Shown here: piece after piece, positions 15,269 through 22,546 of the stretch
Layout: every line of letters starts with the position of its first letter
Numbering within the stretch: the first letter of the stretch is position 1
DNA from: an uncultured Clostridia bacterium
Lineage (GTDB): Bacteria > Bacillota > Clostridia > Oscillospirales > Ruminococcaceae
Assembly (NCBI GenBank): GCA_947625915.1
Contig: CANQPX010000018.1
Coordinates: 1 to 35,310 of the forward strand
DNA: 35,310 nt
Direction: 5' to 3'
The notes under the pieces: generated by a model
What the model was told of the DNA's origin: nothing
The model's database searches: none
What the model saw: only the letters and a program-made list of their open reading frames with translations
Position numbers and translations under genes: made by a program

Positions 15269-16282
15269 ATGAGTCTTAAAGACAATTTTAACCAAGCCGT
15301 AAAAGAGATACTCAGAAAAGACGGTCTTGTGGGCGAGGATCTTTCAAAAGAATCAAAGAAAAGATCCGAACTGGATAAATACATCGACCCGCCGAAACAG
15401 ACCGATCAGTTTGAACAGCCTGCCGAATCTGCTGCCGATACTGCCGAATATGACGTTTCCGCACCCTCTGACGCGGCGGACAGCTTCAGCAGCGCCGAAC
15501 AGCGTACCGCGGAAGCTTCCGGCTCGCCTATGAGCGACCCGATGGGAAACCCTTTCGCCAGATCGTCCGCTCCCCCGCCGAGCGGAAGTTCGCCTTTTGC
15601 GGCAAGACAACCTTACGAAAACGCTTCCCGTTCAATGCCGTCAGGAACATTCCCACAGCAGGGCGGCGGAGATCCCTTCGGAAGAACAGGCAGCGCCGAC
15701 CCGTTCGCAAGAACTCCTTACGGCGGCGGAAATGTCCCGCCCGTTCCTCCCTCACCTCCCGCTCCCAATGCCTTTATGGGCGGCATGGGCGGCGGAAACG
15801 ATGCCCCTTATTACGAAACAGAGGAAACTACTATCATTTCCAGAAATACTATCGTTAACGGAAGTATACGCTCTTTTGCCAACGTAAACGTTGACGGAAG
15901 CATCAAAGGCGATGTCAAGATAACAAAAAATATCAGCGTTACCGGAAAGATCGTCGGCGATATCGAATGTAACAATTCCGTCATGGCAGGAGCTTCCATG
16001 CAGGGAAATGTCGCTTCAAAAGGTCAGGTGCAGTTAGACAGGGATACGATACTCCTCGGAGATATCTCCGCTCAGTACCTTGATCTTAACGGCAAAGTAA
16101 AAGGCAACCTCGATATAGGCGGAAAAGCCGAATTCAAGACCGACGCCGTAGTGCTCGGAAATATAACCGCATCAACGATCACCGTCCTTGACGGTGCTAC
16201 GATACAGGGATTTGTTAATACAACGTTCCTTTCGGAAAATTCCGAAAATATATTCCCCGAAGCAATTGCAGTTACCGAATGA
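15269..16282 (+). CDS. Bactofilin (polymer-forming cytoskeletal protein)
   Basis: 337 residues. The N-terminal ~185 residues are disordered, rich in Pro, Gly, Ser and Ala. The C-terminal ~150 residues are a bactofilin (DUF583) beta-helix with regular turns such as TIVNGSIRSFANVNVDGSIKG, VTGKIVGDIECNNSV and LNGKVKGNLDIGGKA. Bactofilins polymerise without nucleotide at the membrane and often position cell-wall enzymes. The unusually long disordered N-terminus may recruit partners. It follows a membrane-anchored deacetylase and precedes a membrane protein by 33 bp, supporting a shared envelope-shaping role. GGAG 8 nt before the ATG supports the start. Confidence 0.93.
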   Translation: MSLKDNFNQAVKEILRKDGLVGEDLSKESKKRSELDKYIDPPKQTDQFEQPAESAADTAEYDVSAPSDAADSFSSAEQRTAEASGSPMSDPMGNPFARSSAPPPSGSSPFAARQPYENASRSMPSGTFPQQGGGDPFGRTGSADPFARTPYGGGNVPPVPPSPPAPNAFMGGMGGGNDAPYYETEETTIISRNTIVNGSIRSFANVNVDGSIKGDVKITKNISVTGKIVGDIECNNSVMAGASMQGNVASKGQVQLDRDTILLGDISAQYLDLNGKVKGNLDIGGKAEFKTDAVVLGNITASTITVLDGATIQGFVNTTFLSENSENIFPEAIAVTE

Positions 16283-16315
16283 TAAGAGTGATCTTTGCAA
16301 AAGAGGTGATAAGCC

Positions 16316-17131
16316 GTGTCGGATGATAATATGGATATCGTTTACGGAGATGCTGACGATAATAACAGCAGCAAAGACTATAAACTTCCCTCCGAGAACC
16401 CCGTTCTCGAAGAGATCAGCGAAAAAAGCGTAAAACTCGAATCTATGCAGAATTCCCGCAATGCGGCTTCTTCGTCACTTAAAGCAATGATGATGGCTGA
16501 CGAACTGGAAATAGAAATGAACGGTCAGCCAAAGCTTTACGAAATGTCAACAAAATACGGCAATTCCAAAAAGCGCGAAGAAGATATCCTCAAAAAAGAT
16601 AAACTCAATAACGACGAAAAAGAACTTATCAAAAAACATTTGCAGGAAGAGATATCTTCCAAGCCACAGGGCTTCAACCAAAGAAAAAGTCAGGAAATGT
16701 ACCGCAAACTTATGGCTGAACAAAAAGCCAGAGAAGCACGTTACGGATTTTTTATGGTACTGATCCTTACCGCACTGGGCTTTGCGGCATCGGCTTTAAC
16801 TTACTTCGCGGGAATAGACGTGAGCAGAGACGATATCAGCGAACTTATAAAATATCTTCCCTATACCACAGCGGCGTTTTCACTGCTCATGCTGATACGT
16901 TCAAAAGCTTTCAGAATATTTTCACTGGTCTATTTTATAGGCTATACGATAATAATGATAGGTCCGGGACTCGTACTGTTCGCCCTTACGCCCGAAAATC
17001 AGAAAAGCACGGATTATCTTATGAAATTAGGCATATTTGCCGCAGCTATAGTTCTCGGCGCAATAATATGCTTCCGCCTTGCATCGGCAGATACCGTAAA
17101 AGCATATTATTCATATTCAAAAAAGAAATAA
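16316..17131 (+). CDS. Hypothetical membrane protein, third gene of the bactofilin operon
   Basis: 271 residues from a GTG start preceded by AAGAGGTGAT. The N-terminal ~140 residues are soluble, charged and probably partly coiled-coil (KREEDILKKDKLNNDEKELI). Four likely transmembrane helices follow at about 143-163, 179-195, 200-224 and 236-256, ending in a short basic tail (YSKKK). I do not recognise a family. The cytoplasmic charged region next to a membrane bundle would suit a membrane tether for the bactofilin, but that is inferred only from operon position. Confidence 0.78.
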   Translation: MSDDNMDIVYGDADDNNSSKDYKLPSENPVLEEISEKSVKLESMQNSRNAASSSLKAMMMADELEIEMNGQPKLYEMSTKYGNSKKREEDILKKDKLNNDEKELIKKHLQEEISSKPQGFNQRKSQEMYRKLMAEQKAREARYGFFMVLILTALGFAASALTYFAGIDVSRDDISELIKYLPYTTAAFSLLMLIRSKAFRIFSLVYFIGYTIIMIGPGLVLFALTPENQKSTDYLMKLGIFAAAIVLGAIICFRLASADTVKAYYSYSKKK

Positions 17132-17136
17132 TGCCG

Positions 17137-17174
17137 CCCCGCACGGAAATATAAATTCCCGCGCGGGGTTTTTT
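17137..17174 (+). terminator. Terminator of the deacetylase-bactofilin operon
   Basis: A GC-rich stem CCCCGC/GCGGGG (17137-17142 with 17163-17168), extended by inner pairs, followed by TTTTTTG, 5 bases after the stop codon. Confidence 0.88.
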
Positions 17175-17194
17175 GTCAAGTCACCCCAAGACAC

Positions 17195-17223
17195 TTGATT
17201 TTATTGATAAAATGTGGTATAAT
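17195..17223 (+). promoter_or_regulatory. fabV promoter with embedded palindrome
   Basis: TTGATT (17195-17200), 17-bp spacer, TATAAT (17218-17223). A perfect palindrome ATTTTAT-TG-ATAAAAT (17198-17213) covers the end of the -35 and most of the spacer, a position where a bound repressor would block RNA polymerase. It does not match the FapR or FabT consensus that I know. Confidence 0.7.
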
Positions 17224-17255
17224 TGCATTGTATTTATCCCCGAAATAATTTTCCG

Positions 17256-17333
17256 AAAAGGAGGATATGCCTTTTGTCACGTCCTGCCGCAGTTAACGGC
17301 AGCGGACATGATCGGCATGAACTGTTAAAATGA
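17256..17333 (+). promoter_or_regulatory. Split initiation region of fabV with possible leader peptide
   Basis: AAAAGGAGG (17256-17264) is 65 nt from the fabV ATG at 17330. Between them ATGCC/GGCAT (17267-17271 with 17314-17318) enclose a hairpin (17281-17307, stems GTCC/GGAC and TGCCG/CGGCA with a 2-nt bulge); looping this out leaves 13 nt. Alternatively, a TTG at 17274, 9 nt after the SD, opens a 19-codon frame that ends in a TGA overlapping the fabV start as ATGA. An in-frame stop at 17318 rules out a longer FabV. Confidence 0.6.
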
Positions 17334-18511
17334 TAGTTAAACCTAAGATCCGCGGATTTATCTGTACAACAGCCCATCCGGAAGGCTGCAAGGCTATCGT
17401 AAGATCACAGATAGACTATGTAAAAAAAGCCGGAAAAATAAACGGTGCAAAAAAAGTTCTCGTTATAGGCGCGTCAATGGGTTACGGACTTGCTTCGCGC
17501 ATAGCGGCAGCTTACGGCTGCGGCGCGGCGACGCTGGGAGTTATTTTCGATAAACCCGGCAGCAGTACAAAGACCGCTTCGGCAGGCTGGTACAACACCG
17601 CCGCTTTTGAAGGATTTGCCCATGCGGACGGACTTTATGCAAAGACGATAAACGGCGACGCTTTTTCTTCGGAAATAAAAGAACAGGTCATCGACCTTAT
17701 AAAAAAAGATCTGGGAAAAGTGGATATGATAGTTTACAGCCTTGCCGCACCAAGAAGGACTACTTCTGACGGAACGGTCTACAGTTCCGTTCTTAAAACG
17801 GTAGACAAGGAGTTCACAAACAAGACCATCGATGTTAAAACAGGCGAAGTGTCCGAAGCAACTATCACCCCCGCATCTGAAGAAGAAATATTTGCAACGG
17901 TGAAAGTCATGGGCGGAGAGGACTGGAAAGACTGGATAGGTTCTCTCAAAGCCGCAGGCGTAATAGAGGACGGCGCAGTTACGGTGGCATATTCTTATAT
18001 CGGTCCCGAGATCACACACCCGATCTATAAGGACGGTTCCATAGGAAAAGCCAAAGATCACCTTGCCGCGACGGCAAAGGAGATAACCAAGTCCATAGAC
18101 GGCGTAAAAGCATATGTATCGGTAAATAAAGCGCTTGTTACACAATCAAGTGCGGCAATACCCATAGTTCCGCTGTATATTTCCATACTTTACAAAACGA
18201 TGAAAGAAATGGGACTGCATGAAGGCTGCATAGAACAGATGCAAAGAATGTTTGCGGAAAAGATCTATGGAGACGGCGGAGTAAAGACCGATGAAAACGG
18301 GCTTATCCGGCTTGACGATCTTGAAATGAGGAAAGACGTTCAGGAAAAGGTACAAAATATCTGGAAGAACATTTCTTCCGAAAGTCTTGAGAAATACGCG
18401 GATCTTGATGGTTACAGAAAAGATTTCAGCAAACTGTTCGGATTTGAAGCTGACGGGATAGATTACGAAGCGGACACCGACACATCAATAGGCATAGAAA
18501 GTTTATCGTAA
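17330..18511 (+). CDS. fabV: Trans-2-enoyl-CoA/enoyl-ACP reductase FabV
   Basis: 393-residue cytoplasmic NADH-dependent reductase of the FabV/TER family, which reduces trans-2-enoyl-ACP or enoyl-CoA (for example crotonyl-CoA) in fatty acid or butyrate metabolism. The N-terminus MIVKPKIRGFICTTAHP is diagnostic. The nucleotide-binding loop is GASMGYGLASR at 47-57, and the catalytic Tyr-x8-Lys is Y233...K242 in PIYKDGSIGKAK. The C-terminal part includes KDFSKLFGFEADGIDY, also typical. It has its own promoter with a candidate operator, an unusual split initiation region, and its own terminator, so it appears to be separately regulated. Whether it serves fatty-acid synthesis or a fermentative pathway is not decidable here. 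Confidence 0.96.
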   Translation: MIVKPKIRGFICTTAHPEGCKAIVRSQIDYVKKAGKINGAKKVLVIGASMGYGLASRIAAAYGCGAATLGVIFDKPGSSTKTASAGWYNTAAFEGFAHADGLYAKTINGDAFSSEIKEQVIDLIKKDLGKVDMIVYSLAAPRRTTSDGTVYSSVLKTVDKEFTNKTIDVKTGEVSEATITPASEEEIFATVKVMGGEDWKDWIGSLKAAGVIEDGAVTVAYSYIGPEITHPIYKDGSIGKAKDHLAATAKEITKSIDGVKAYVSVNKALVTQSSAAIPIVPLYISILYKTMKEMGLHEGCIEQMQRMFAEKIYGDGGVKTDENGLIRLDDLEMRKDVQEKVQNIWKNISSESLEKYADLDGYRKDFSKLFGFEADGIDYEADTDTSIGIESLS

Positions 18512-18519
18512 AAATGCAA

Positions 18520-18546
18520 CAGGCGGCTTTTGCCGCCTGCTGCTAT
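18520..18546. terminator. Terminator shared by fabV and dpaB remnant
   Basis: An 8-bp stem CAGGCGGC/GCCGCCTG (18520-18527 with 18532-18539) around TTTT, followed by CTGCTATTTTA on plus. It lies 9 bases after the fabV stop and next to the convergent dpaB stop. Confidence 0.82.
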
Positions 18547-18812
18547 TTTACTATCGGCTGCACCTGCTCACCGTTCAGTGCCGCTGCGACCGCTTCGGGA
18601 ACTGCCTTGAAATCCGTAACAAGCGATCTCGGCTTCGCCGCAGGATCGTCCTGCCCGAAGGGAACGATATAAACGTTCCTGTAATTCAGAAGTACCCCGA
18701 TATTCTTCGCCGAACCCGATAACCCGTCATTCGTGGACGGCGCTATAACAAGCGGAGAACCATTGCGGAGATGCGACTTTGCAGCCATAGTTACAGGCGT
18801 ATCGGATATTGC
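18543..18812 (-). pseudogene. dpaB: 3' remnant of dpaB (spoVFB), dipicolinate synthase subunit B
   Basis: The frame encodes about the last 90 residues of the flavoprotein subunit of dipicolinate synthase, which makes the spore-core chelator DPA. Recognisable pieces are AISDTPVTMAAKSHLRNG, VIAPSTNDGLSGSAKNIG, NVYIVPFGQDDPAAKP and NGEQVQPIV at the C-terminus. The full protein has about 195 residues, so the first ~105 are missing. Homology stops abruptly near 18812; upstream in the same frame the peptide reads CFRF and soon meets a stop. An ATG at 18786-18788 lies inside the homologous region and is not the native start. The break is the left junction of the mobile region. The missing 5' part may lie at the other end of the element, outside the window. 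Confidence 0.85.
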
Positions 18813-18869
18813 AAAACGGAAACAGAATGTGCTGTGGTATTACCAAATTGCCGAATTAACACCGATAAA

Positions 18870-19391
18870 ATGGATAATATCTCCTTATTTTGCCAAAATG
18901 ACGTTTCTGCCAATCAAAACATATGTACAAGCACTGATTATGATATTTCAGATTCACAACTCACAACAGATATTGGAAAACGTATGATTTTATTACGGCT
19001 GTCAAAAAATCTTACGGCTAAAGTAGTTGCAGAAAAAATTGGCATTTGCACATCAACGATTTCAAGATACGAAAATAATCAAATCACACCCGAACATACA
19101 GATTTGGAATTGCTGAAAAAATATGCCTTATGCTGCGAAGCGGACAAGTATTATTTGTTTGACGAGTATCTGATTTTCAGAAACTTCAAGGATAATATAC
19201 TAAATGAGTATATTATCCAAAAAAATATTACAAAGACGCAGTTATCCAAAGAATTGTCTGTATCGAAAACATTAGTGCTATCGTGGTTCAATAAAGAAAA
19301 CCGCAGCCCATCACGTGAAATGTGGCAGACTGCGTTTAAAGATTTTACATTAAGTTGGCTCGAGAAGAATTTTGATAGCTTCAAAAATTGA
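18870..19391 (+). CDS. XRE-family helix-turn-helix regulator
   Basis: 173 residues from the ATG at 18870; an open frame extends to 18771, but that part runs antisense over dpaB. A Cro/CI-type helix-turn-helix lies at about 40-75 (IGKRMILLRLSKN, VVAEKIGICTSTISRYENN). A second HTH-like stretch follows at about 125-155 (NITKTQLSKELSVSKTLVLS). No clear ribosome binding site precedes the ATG, so the start is uncertain. It is the first gene after the junction and probably controls element genes. Its 3' end overlaps the convergent small gene by 42 bp. Confidence 0.72.
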   Translation: MDNISLFCQNDVSANQNICTSTDYDISDSQLTTDIGKRMILLRLSKNLTAKVVAEKIGICTSTISRYENNQITPEHTDLELLKKYALCCEADKYYLFDEYLIFRNFKDNILNEYIIQKNITKTQLSKELSVSKTLVLSWFNKENRSPSREMWQTAFKDFTLSWLEKNFDSFKN

Positions 19392-19505
19392 TTTGGCAAT
19401 TACTTCCTTTGATGTTTCTTCTTCTGTAATAATTATTTCAACAGGCATATTTTTTACGACTTTACTTTCATTGTTCTGAATTGGTATAACAATAGTATTA
19501 GTCAT
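19350..19505 (-). CDS. Small hypothetical protein, 51 residues
   Basis: The translation begins MTNTIVIPIQNNES and ends EAIKILLEPT, with an acidic middle (ITEEETSKEV) predicted to be helical. A GAGGAGG ribosome binding site lies 14 nt before the ATG, slightly far. The gene overlaps the convergent XRE gene by 42 bp. Small acidic proteins of this size are common next to the regulator and primase genes of clostridial mobile elements; I cannot name a family. Confidence 0.5.
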   Translation of the reverse strand: MTNTIVIPIQNNESKVVKNMPVEIIITEEETSKEVIAKSIFEAIKILLEPT

Positions 19506-19657
19506 ATGTAATTGATATGCCTCCTCTCTCTTTTTATTTTATGCAAATTGTTAAACAAATATCTATATTTTTGAAAATTTTACCTTGTATTAAAGTTTTG
19601 TTTCAAAGCCTTTTCACCCAAACATAGGAAAACGATCACCCATGATAGCCCACCACA

Positions 19658-20230
19658 TCATATAGCTTTTCTTTTTACGGGACGTTCGGCAGCGGCGAGC
19701 TTGTCAAGGCGTTCCCGTATCTTCATAATATCCTCTCGGCAGCTTGAATATAGCTGTCGTTTTTCTTTGTCCGAACCGTAGGTCAGCACTTCCGAAAGAT
19801 ATTCTATGTAATCTCTTTTTGTAAGACTTTCCACAAACAGCGGGTTAGGCTGCTCTCCAAAATTTCGGGGAGCATAAATTTTCCCCCACTTTGCAAGTCT
19901 TGTAAGATACTCCGAAATAGTAACACTTGCCTTACGCAGCCACATACGATAATCATTCTCGGCTTGCAGACCCTTATTAACAGGGACGGCGATTTCCCTA
20001 TTAAAAAGATTAAGACCAAAATCATAACTTATCTTTTTAGCAGCTTCAAATTGTGAGATACCAAACAGCTTTGCAACAAAGCCAGTGCAATCACCCGTTG
20101 CCCCGCAGCCGAAGCAATAAAAATGGTCGTCATAAACTTTAAGGCTCGGAGTTCTTTCCTCATGGAATGGACAGCACGTCATTACCGAACGGCTTATTTG
20201 CAATCCGTAAAATCTTGCAACGTCGGGCAT
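19658..20230 (-). CDS. CHC2 zinc-finger (DNA primase-like) protein of mobile element
   Basis: 190 residues from the ATG. A DnaG-type CHC2 zinc ribbon is at the N-terminus: C20-x2-H23 (CCPFHEERTPSLKV) and C39-x2-C42 (FYCFGCGATGD). It lacks a TOPRIM catalytic domain; the C-terminal ~110 residues are helical and basic (RREDIMKIRERLDKL-like). Such truncated primases occur in clostridial mobilizable elements and may aid replication or strand processing during transfer. The in-frame peptide upstream of the ATG (DIFKEIKDSVS) resembles the usual N-terminus of these proteins. The true start may therefore be the CTG at 20269, which directly follows an in-frame stop and sits about 9 nt after GAGGGGG. 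Confidence 0.82.
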   Translation of the reverse strand: MPDVARFYGLQISRSVMTCCPFHEERTPSLKVYDDHFYCFGCGATGDCTGFVAKLFGISQFEAAKKISYDFGLNLFNREIAVPVNKGLQAENDYRMWLRKASVTISEYLTRLAKWGKIYAPRNFGEQPNPLFVESLTKRDYIEYLSEVLTYGSDKEKRQLYSSCREDIMKIRERLDKLAAAERPVKRKAI

Positions 20231-20323
20231 TGATACGCTGTCCTTTATCTCCTTAAAAATATCCGTCAGTTATCACGTCCCCCTCATTTTTAATTTTTGA
20301 AATGGATAATTATTTGGCGAAGT

Positions 20324-20717
20324 GCAGTATCAGCGGCGAAGATGATACTGCGGAATTATGCCCTTTCATAAGTTCTTACACTTAACCGCATTTTTGGAAA
20401 CCATTAAATTAAAATATAATATATTTTCGTTATAATTGCTTTTTGTGGACTTAATCCAAAACTCTTTTTGTGCAATTTAACAATATTTTTTCAATCGGTT
20501 TCCGAAATGGTTTGTTACTGTAATTACTTAGTAGAGGGGAATATTTTCTGCTGTTCGCCGCCGCAGAAAATTTTGGAGGAGGGGTATGCCCACACGGGTG
20601 AACCGATTGAAAATCGGGAGTACATATTTTTGTTTTTGGGTATGTTTAGCAAGCAGAGAAAGAACCGTATTCTTTCAAGATTCGCCAATTTTTAGGAAGC
20701 TGCCCCTCCTAAAAATT
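20324..20717. other. Hairpin-rich region, candidate origin of transfer
   Basis: Gene-free DNA between the divergent primase-like gene and mobC contains four perfect hairpins: 20324-20351 (8-bp arms), 20543-20571 (9-bp arms), 20603-20617 (6-bp arms) and 20687-20717 (11-bp arms). A 13-bp inverted repeat also links about 20488-20500 to 20601-20613. Clustered inverted repeats directly upstream of mobC and the relaxase are the usual setting of an oriT. No nick site can be assigned by eye. Short open frames here have no supporting ribosome binding sites. Confidence 0.45.
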
Positions 20718-20803
20718 ATTTGTTCATTGCCGTCGAACAAACGGCTTATCCCCTTTTTAGGTTGCACCTAAGACCGCTTAAGAAAATTGGAGGTATAAAT
20801 TCA

Positions 20804-21142
20804 GTGAGAAAGTATAAACAGGTAAAACGTAAGGAAGTCGTATTTAATCTTGATGAATGGAAAGCTATTGAGGAAAAAGCCGAACTGCTTTCTATGAAAA
20901 CAGGAACGTTCATTAAAAGAATGTCCCTTGAGGGACAGATAACCTGTTATACGGCAAAAAATGTCGCCCCAGTAATGAACGCTTTGCGTATCATCGGGAA
21001 CAACATCAATCAGATCGCTAAAAAGGCAAATGAAACAAACAACATTTACGCCGAAGATATTGAAAAAATCAGAAAGGAAAATTTACTGCTTTGCCATACG
21101 TTAAATCAATTTCTCTCCGCACTACCGTCAACAAAAGCTTAG
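20804..21142 (+). CDS. mobC: MobC-like mobilization accessory protein
   Basis: 112 residues from a GTG start, with GGAGG 10 nt upstream. The N-terminus is basic (RKYKQVKRKEVVFNLDEW), consistent with a ribbon-helix-helix DNA-binding fold. The hallmark RIIGNNINQIAKKANET of the MobC family lies at about 66-82. MobC proteins bind oriT and help the relaxase open the strands. Its end overlaps the relaxase gene by 52 bp, a coupling typical of mobilization operons. The reading frame extends upstream to 20720, but that part crosses an oriT-like hairpin and the ribosome binding site. Confidence 0.88.
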   Translation: MRKYKQVKRKEVVFNLDEWKAIEEKAELLSMKTGTFIKRMSLEGQITCYTAKNVAPVMNALRIIGNNINQIAKKANETNNIYAEDIEKIRKENLLLCHTLNQFLSALPSTKA

Positions 21143-22503
21143 CATACATACTCAATCCCGACAAAACCGAGGACTTATTATACACCACGTCCCTGAATTG
21201 CCTTACAAATGCTAAGGACGCATATCTTTCGATGAAAACAGTTTTCGAGCATTTTTCGGGAGAAAAATTTAACGCCCCCTTGCCTACCGAAGGCAAGGGC
21301 AGCGTTAAGGCTATCCACTATATTCAATCCTTTGATCCGCATGATAACATTACTCCCGAACAGGCTCATCGAATTGCAAAGGCTTTTGCAAGAAAGACCT
21401 TCGGTGATGATTGTCAGGTGGTTATTGCAACGCATACAGACCGTCGGCACGTCCATAACCATATTATAATAAACACATACTCACTGACGGGACAAAAATT
21501 CAATGACAACTGGACTACCCGCAAAAAAATCCGCGAATATTCCGACAGGGTATGTCTTGCTTTTGGTATTCAGCCGATAGTCACGAAAAAGGGATATGGC
21601 AAAAATCTTGCGTATAATGAATGGGAGAATAAGAAGCAGGGTACTTCTTGGAAAGAAAAAATCCGTTTGGAAATCGACCGTCTTATCGGTACGGTTAAAA
21701 ACTTGGACGAGCTTTTGTCCGAACTTGAAGCGTCAGGATATACTATTAAAAAAGGAAAGTACATTTCCGTAAAAGCTCCGAAACAGGAACGCTTTGTCCG
21801 CACAAAAACTTTAGGCGAGGACTATACCGAGGAAAGCCTTATTTCCCGTATTCGTTGGCGTGATGTGGGAACAAGTATTACATTGTCGGGAGAGCCTGCT
21901 CCGATTCGTGATGATTATGTCCGAACGCTTAACGACGTTACCGAGCTTGCAAGAACGGGTAGGAAAATCCAGCGCAAGCGTTATCATTCCGAGCCATACT
22001 CTCCCGAAAACGACCTTGATGTTTACAAAATTTCCGCACAGCTATCTATAATAAATCGGGATAATATTCATTCTATCGGGGAATTGGAGGGCAAAATCCA
22101 GCGGTTAAAATCCGAATGTGAAAACGCCCGTAGAGAATTAAACGCACTTATTGTTAAACAGGAAAAGCTGGAGGGTCTTATGGAGCAGGCAGAAACTTAT
22201 TTCAGCCTTGCGGACAAGTCCGAGCTTTCGGATACCGAACAACTTAGTCTTAAAATTTGCAGGCAGACGTTACAGAACAACAGTATTTCTGATCGTTCCG
22301 ATTTTGAACGTCTGAAAGCTGTTCAAAAGGAAACGGATAAAAAAATTGCAGTCCTCAAAAAAACATTCGAGGACTGCAAACAGATGTATGATATTTATAT
22401 GGATATTGCAAAAAACTATTATGATATTTCTAAGGGGGATTATGTTTCTAAGCTTATTAAAGAGCAGAAAAAGCAGACAATTAAGAATATCAATAAAATA
22501 TAA
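21091..22503 (+). CDS. Relaxase (MobA/VirD2 family)
   Basis: 470 residues from a TTG start with AGAAAGGA 12 nt upstream. The N-terminal relaxase domain shows the candidate catalytic tyrosine Y19 in SLAYILNPDKT and the three-histidine metal motif HTDRRHVHNH at 115-124, followed by the family feature NDNWTTRKKIREYSDRVC. The enzyme nicks oriT and attaches covalently to the transferred strand. The C-terminal ~170 residues form long coiled-coil-like helices (LEGKIQRLKSECENARREL) of unknown role. It overlaps mobC by 52 bp. No coupling protein or secretion genes follow, so transfer would depend on a helper element. Confidence 0.93.
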   Translation: MPYVKSISLRTTVNKSLAYILNPDKTEDLLYTTSLNCLTNAKDAYLSMKTVFEHFSGEKFNAPLPTEGKGSVKAIHYIQSFDPHDNITPEQAHRIAKAFARKTFGDDCQVVIATHTDRRHVHNHIIINTYSLTGQKFNDNWTTRKKIREYSDRVCLAFGIQPIVTKKGYGKNLAYNEWENKKQGTSWKEKIRLEIDRLIGTVKNLDELLSELEASGYTIKKGKYISVKAPKQERFVRTKTLGEDYTEESLISRIRWRDVGTSITLSGEPAPIRDDYVRTLNDVTELARTGRKIQRKRYHSEPYSPENDLDVYKISAQLSIINRDNIHSIGELEGKIQRLKSECENARRELNALIVKQEKLEGLMEQAETYFSLADKSELSDTEQLSLKICRQTLQNNSISDRSDFERLKAVQKETDKKIAVLKKTFEDCKQMYDIYMDIAKNYYDISKGDYVSKLIKEQKKQTIKNINKI

Positions 22504-22508
22504 CCCAC

Positions 22509-22535
22509 ACGGCTGCCAATTTTGACAGCCGTTTA
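22509..22535. terminator. Terminator after the relaxase gene
   Basis: A 7-bp stem ACGGCTG/CAGCCGT (22509-22515 with 22526-22532) followed by TTTAACT, 5 bases past the relaxase stop. The T-tract is short. It lies between convergent genes. Confidence 0.65.
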
Positions 22536-22546
22536 ACTATTCAGCA

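Noticed and set aside
20468-20771. Short plus-strand open frames before mobC
   Set aside because: They cross perfect hairpins of the candidate oriT, and their translations show no family features.
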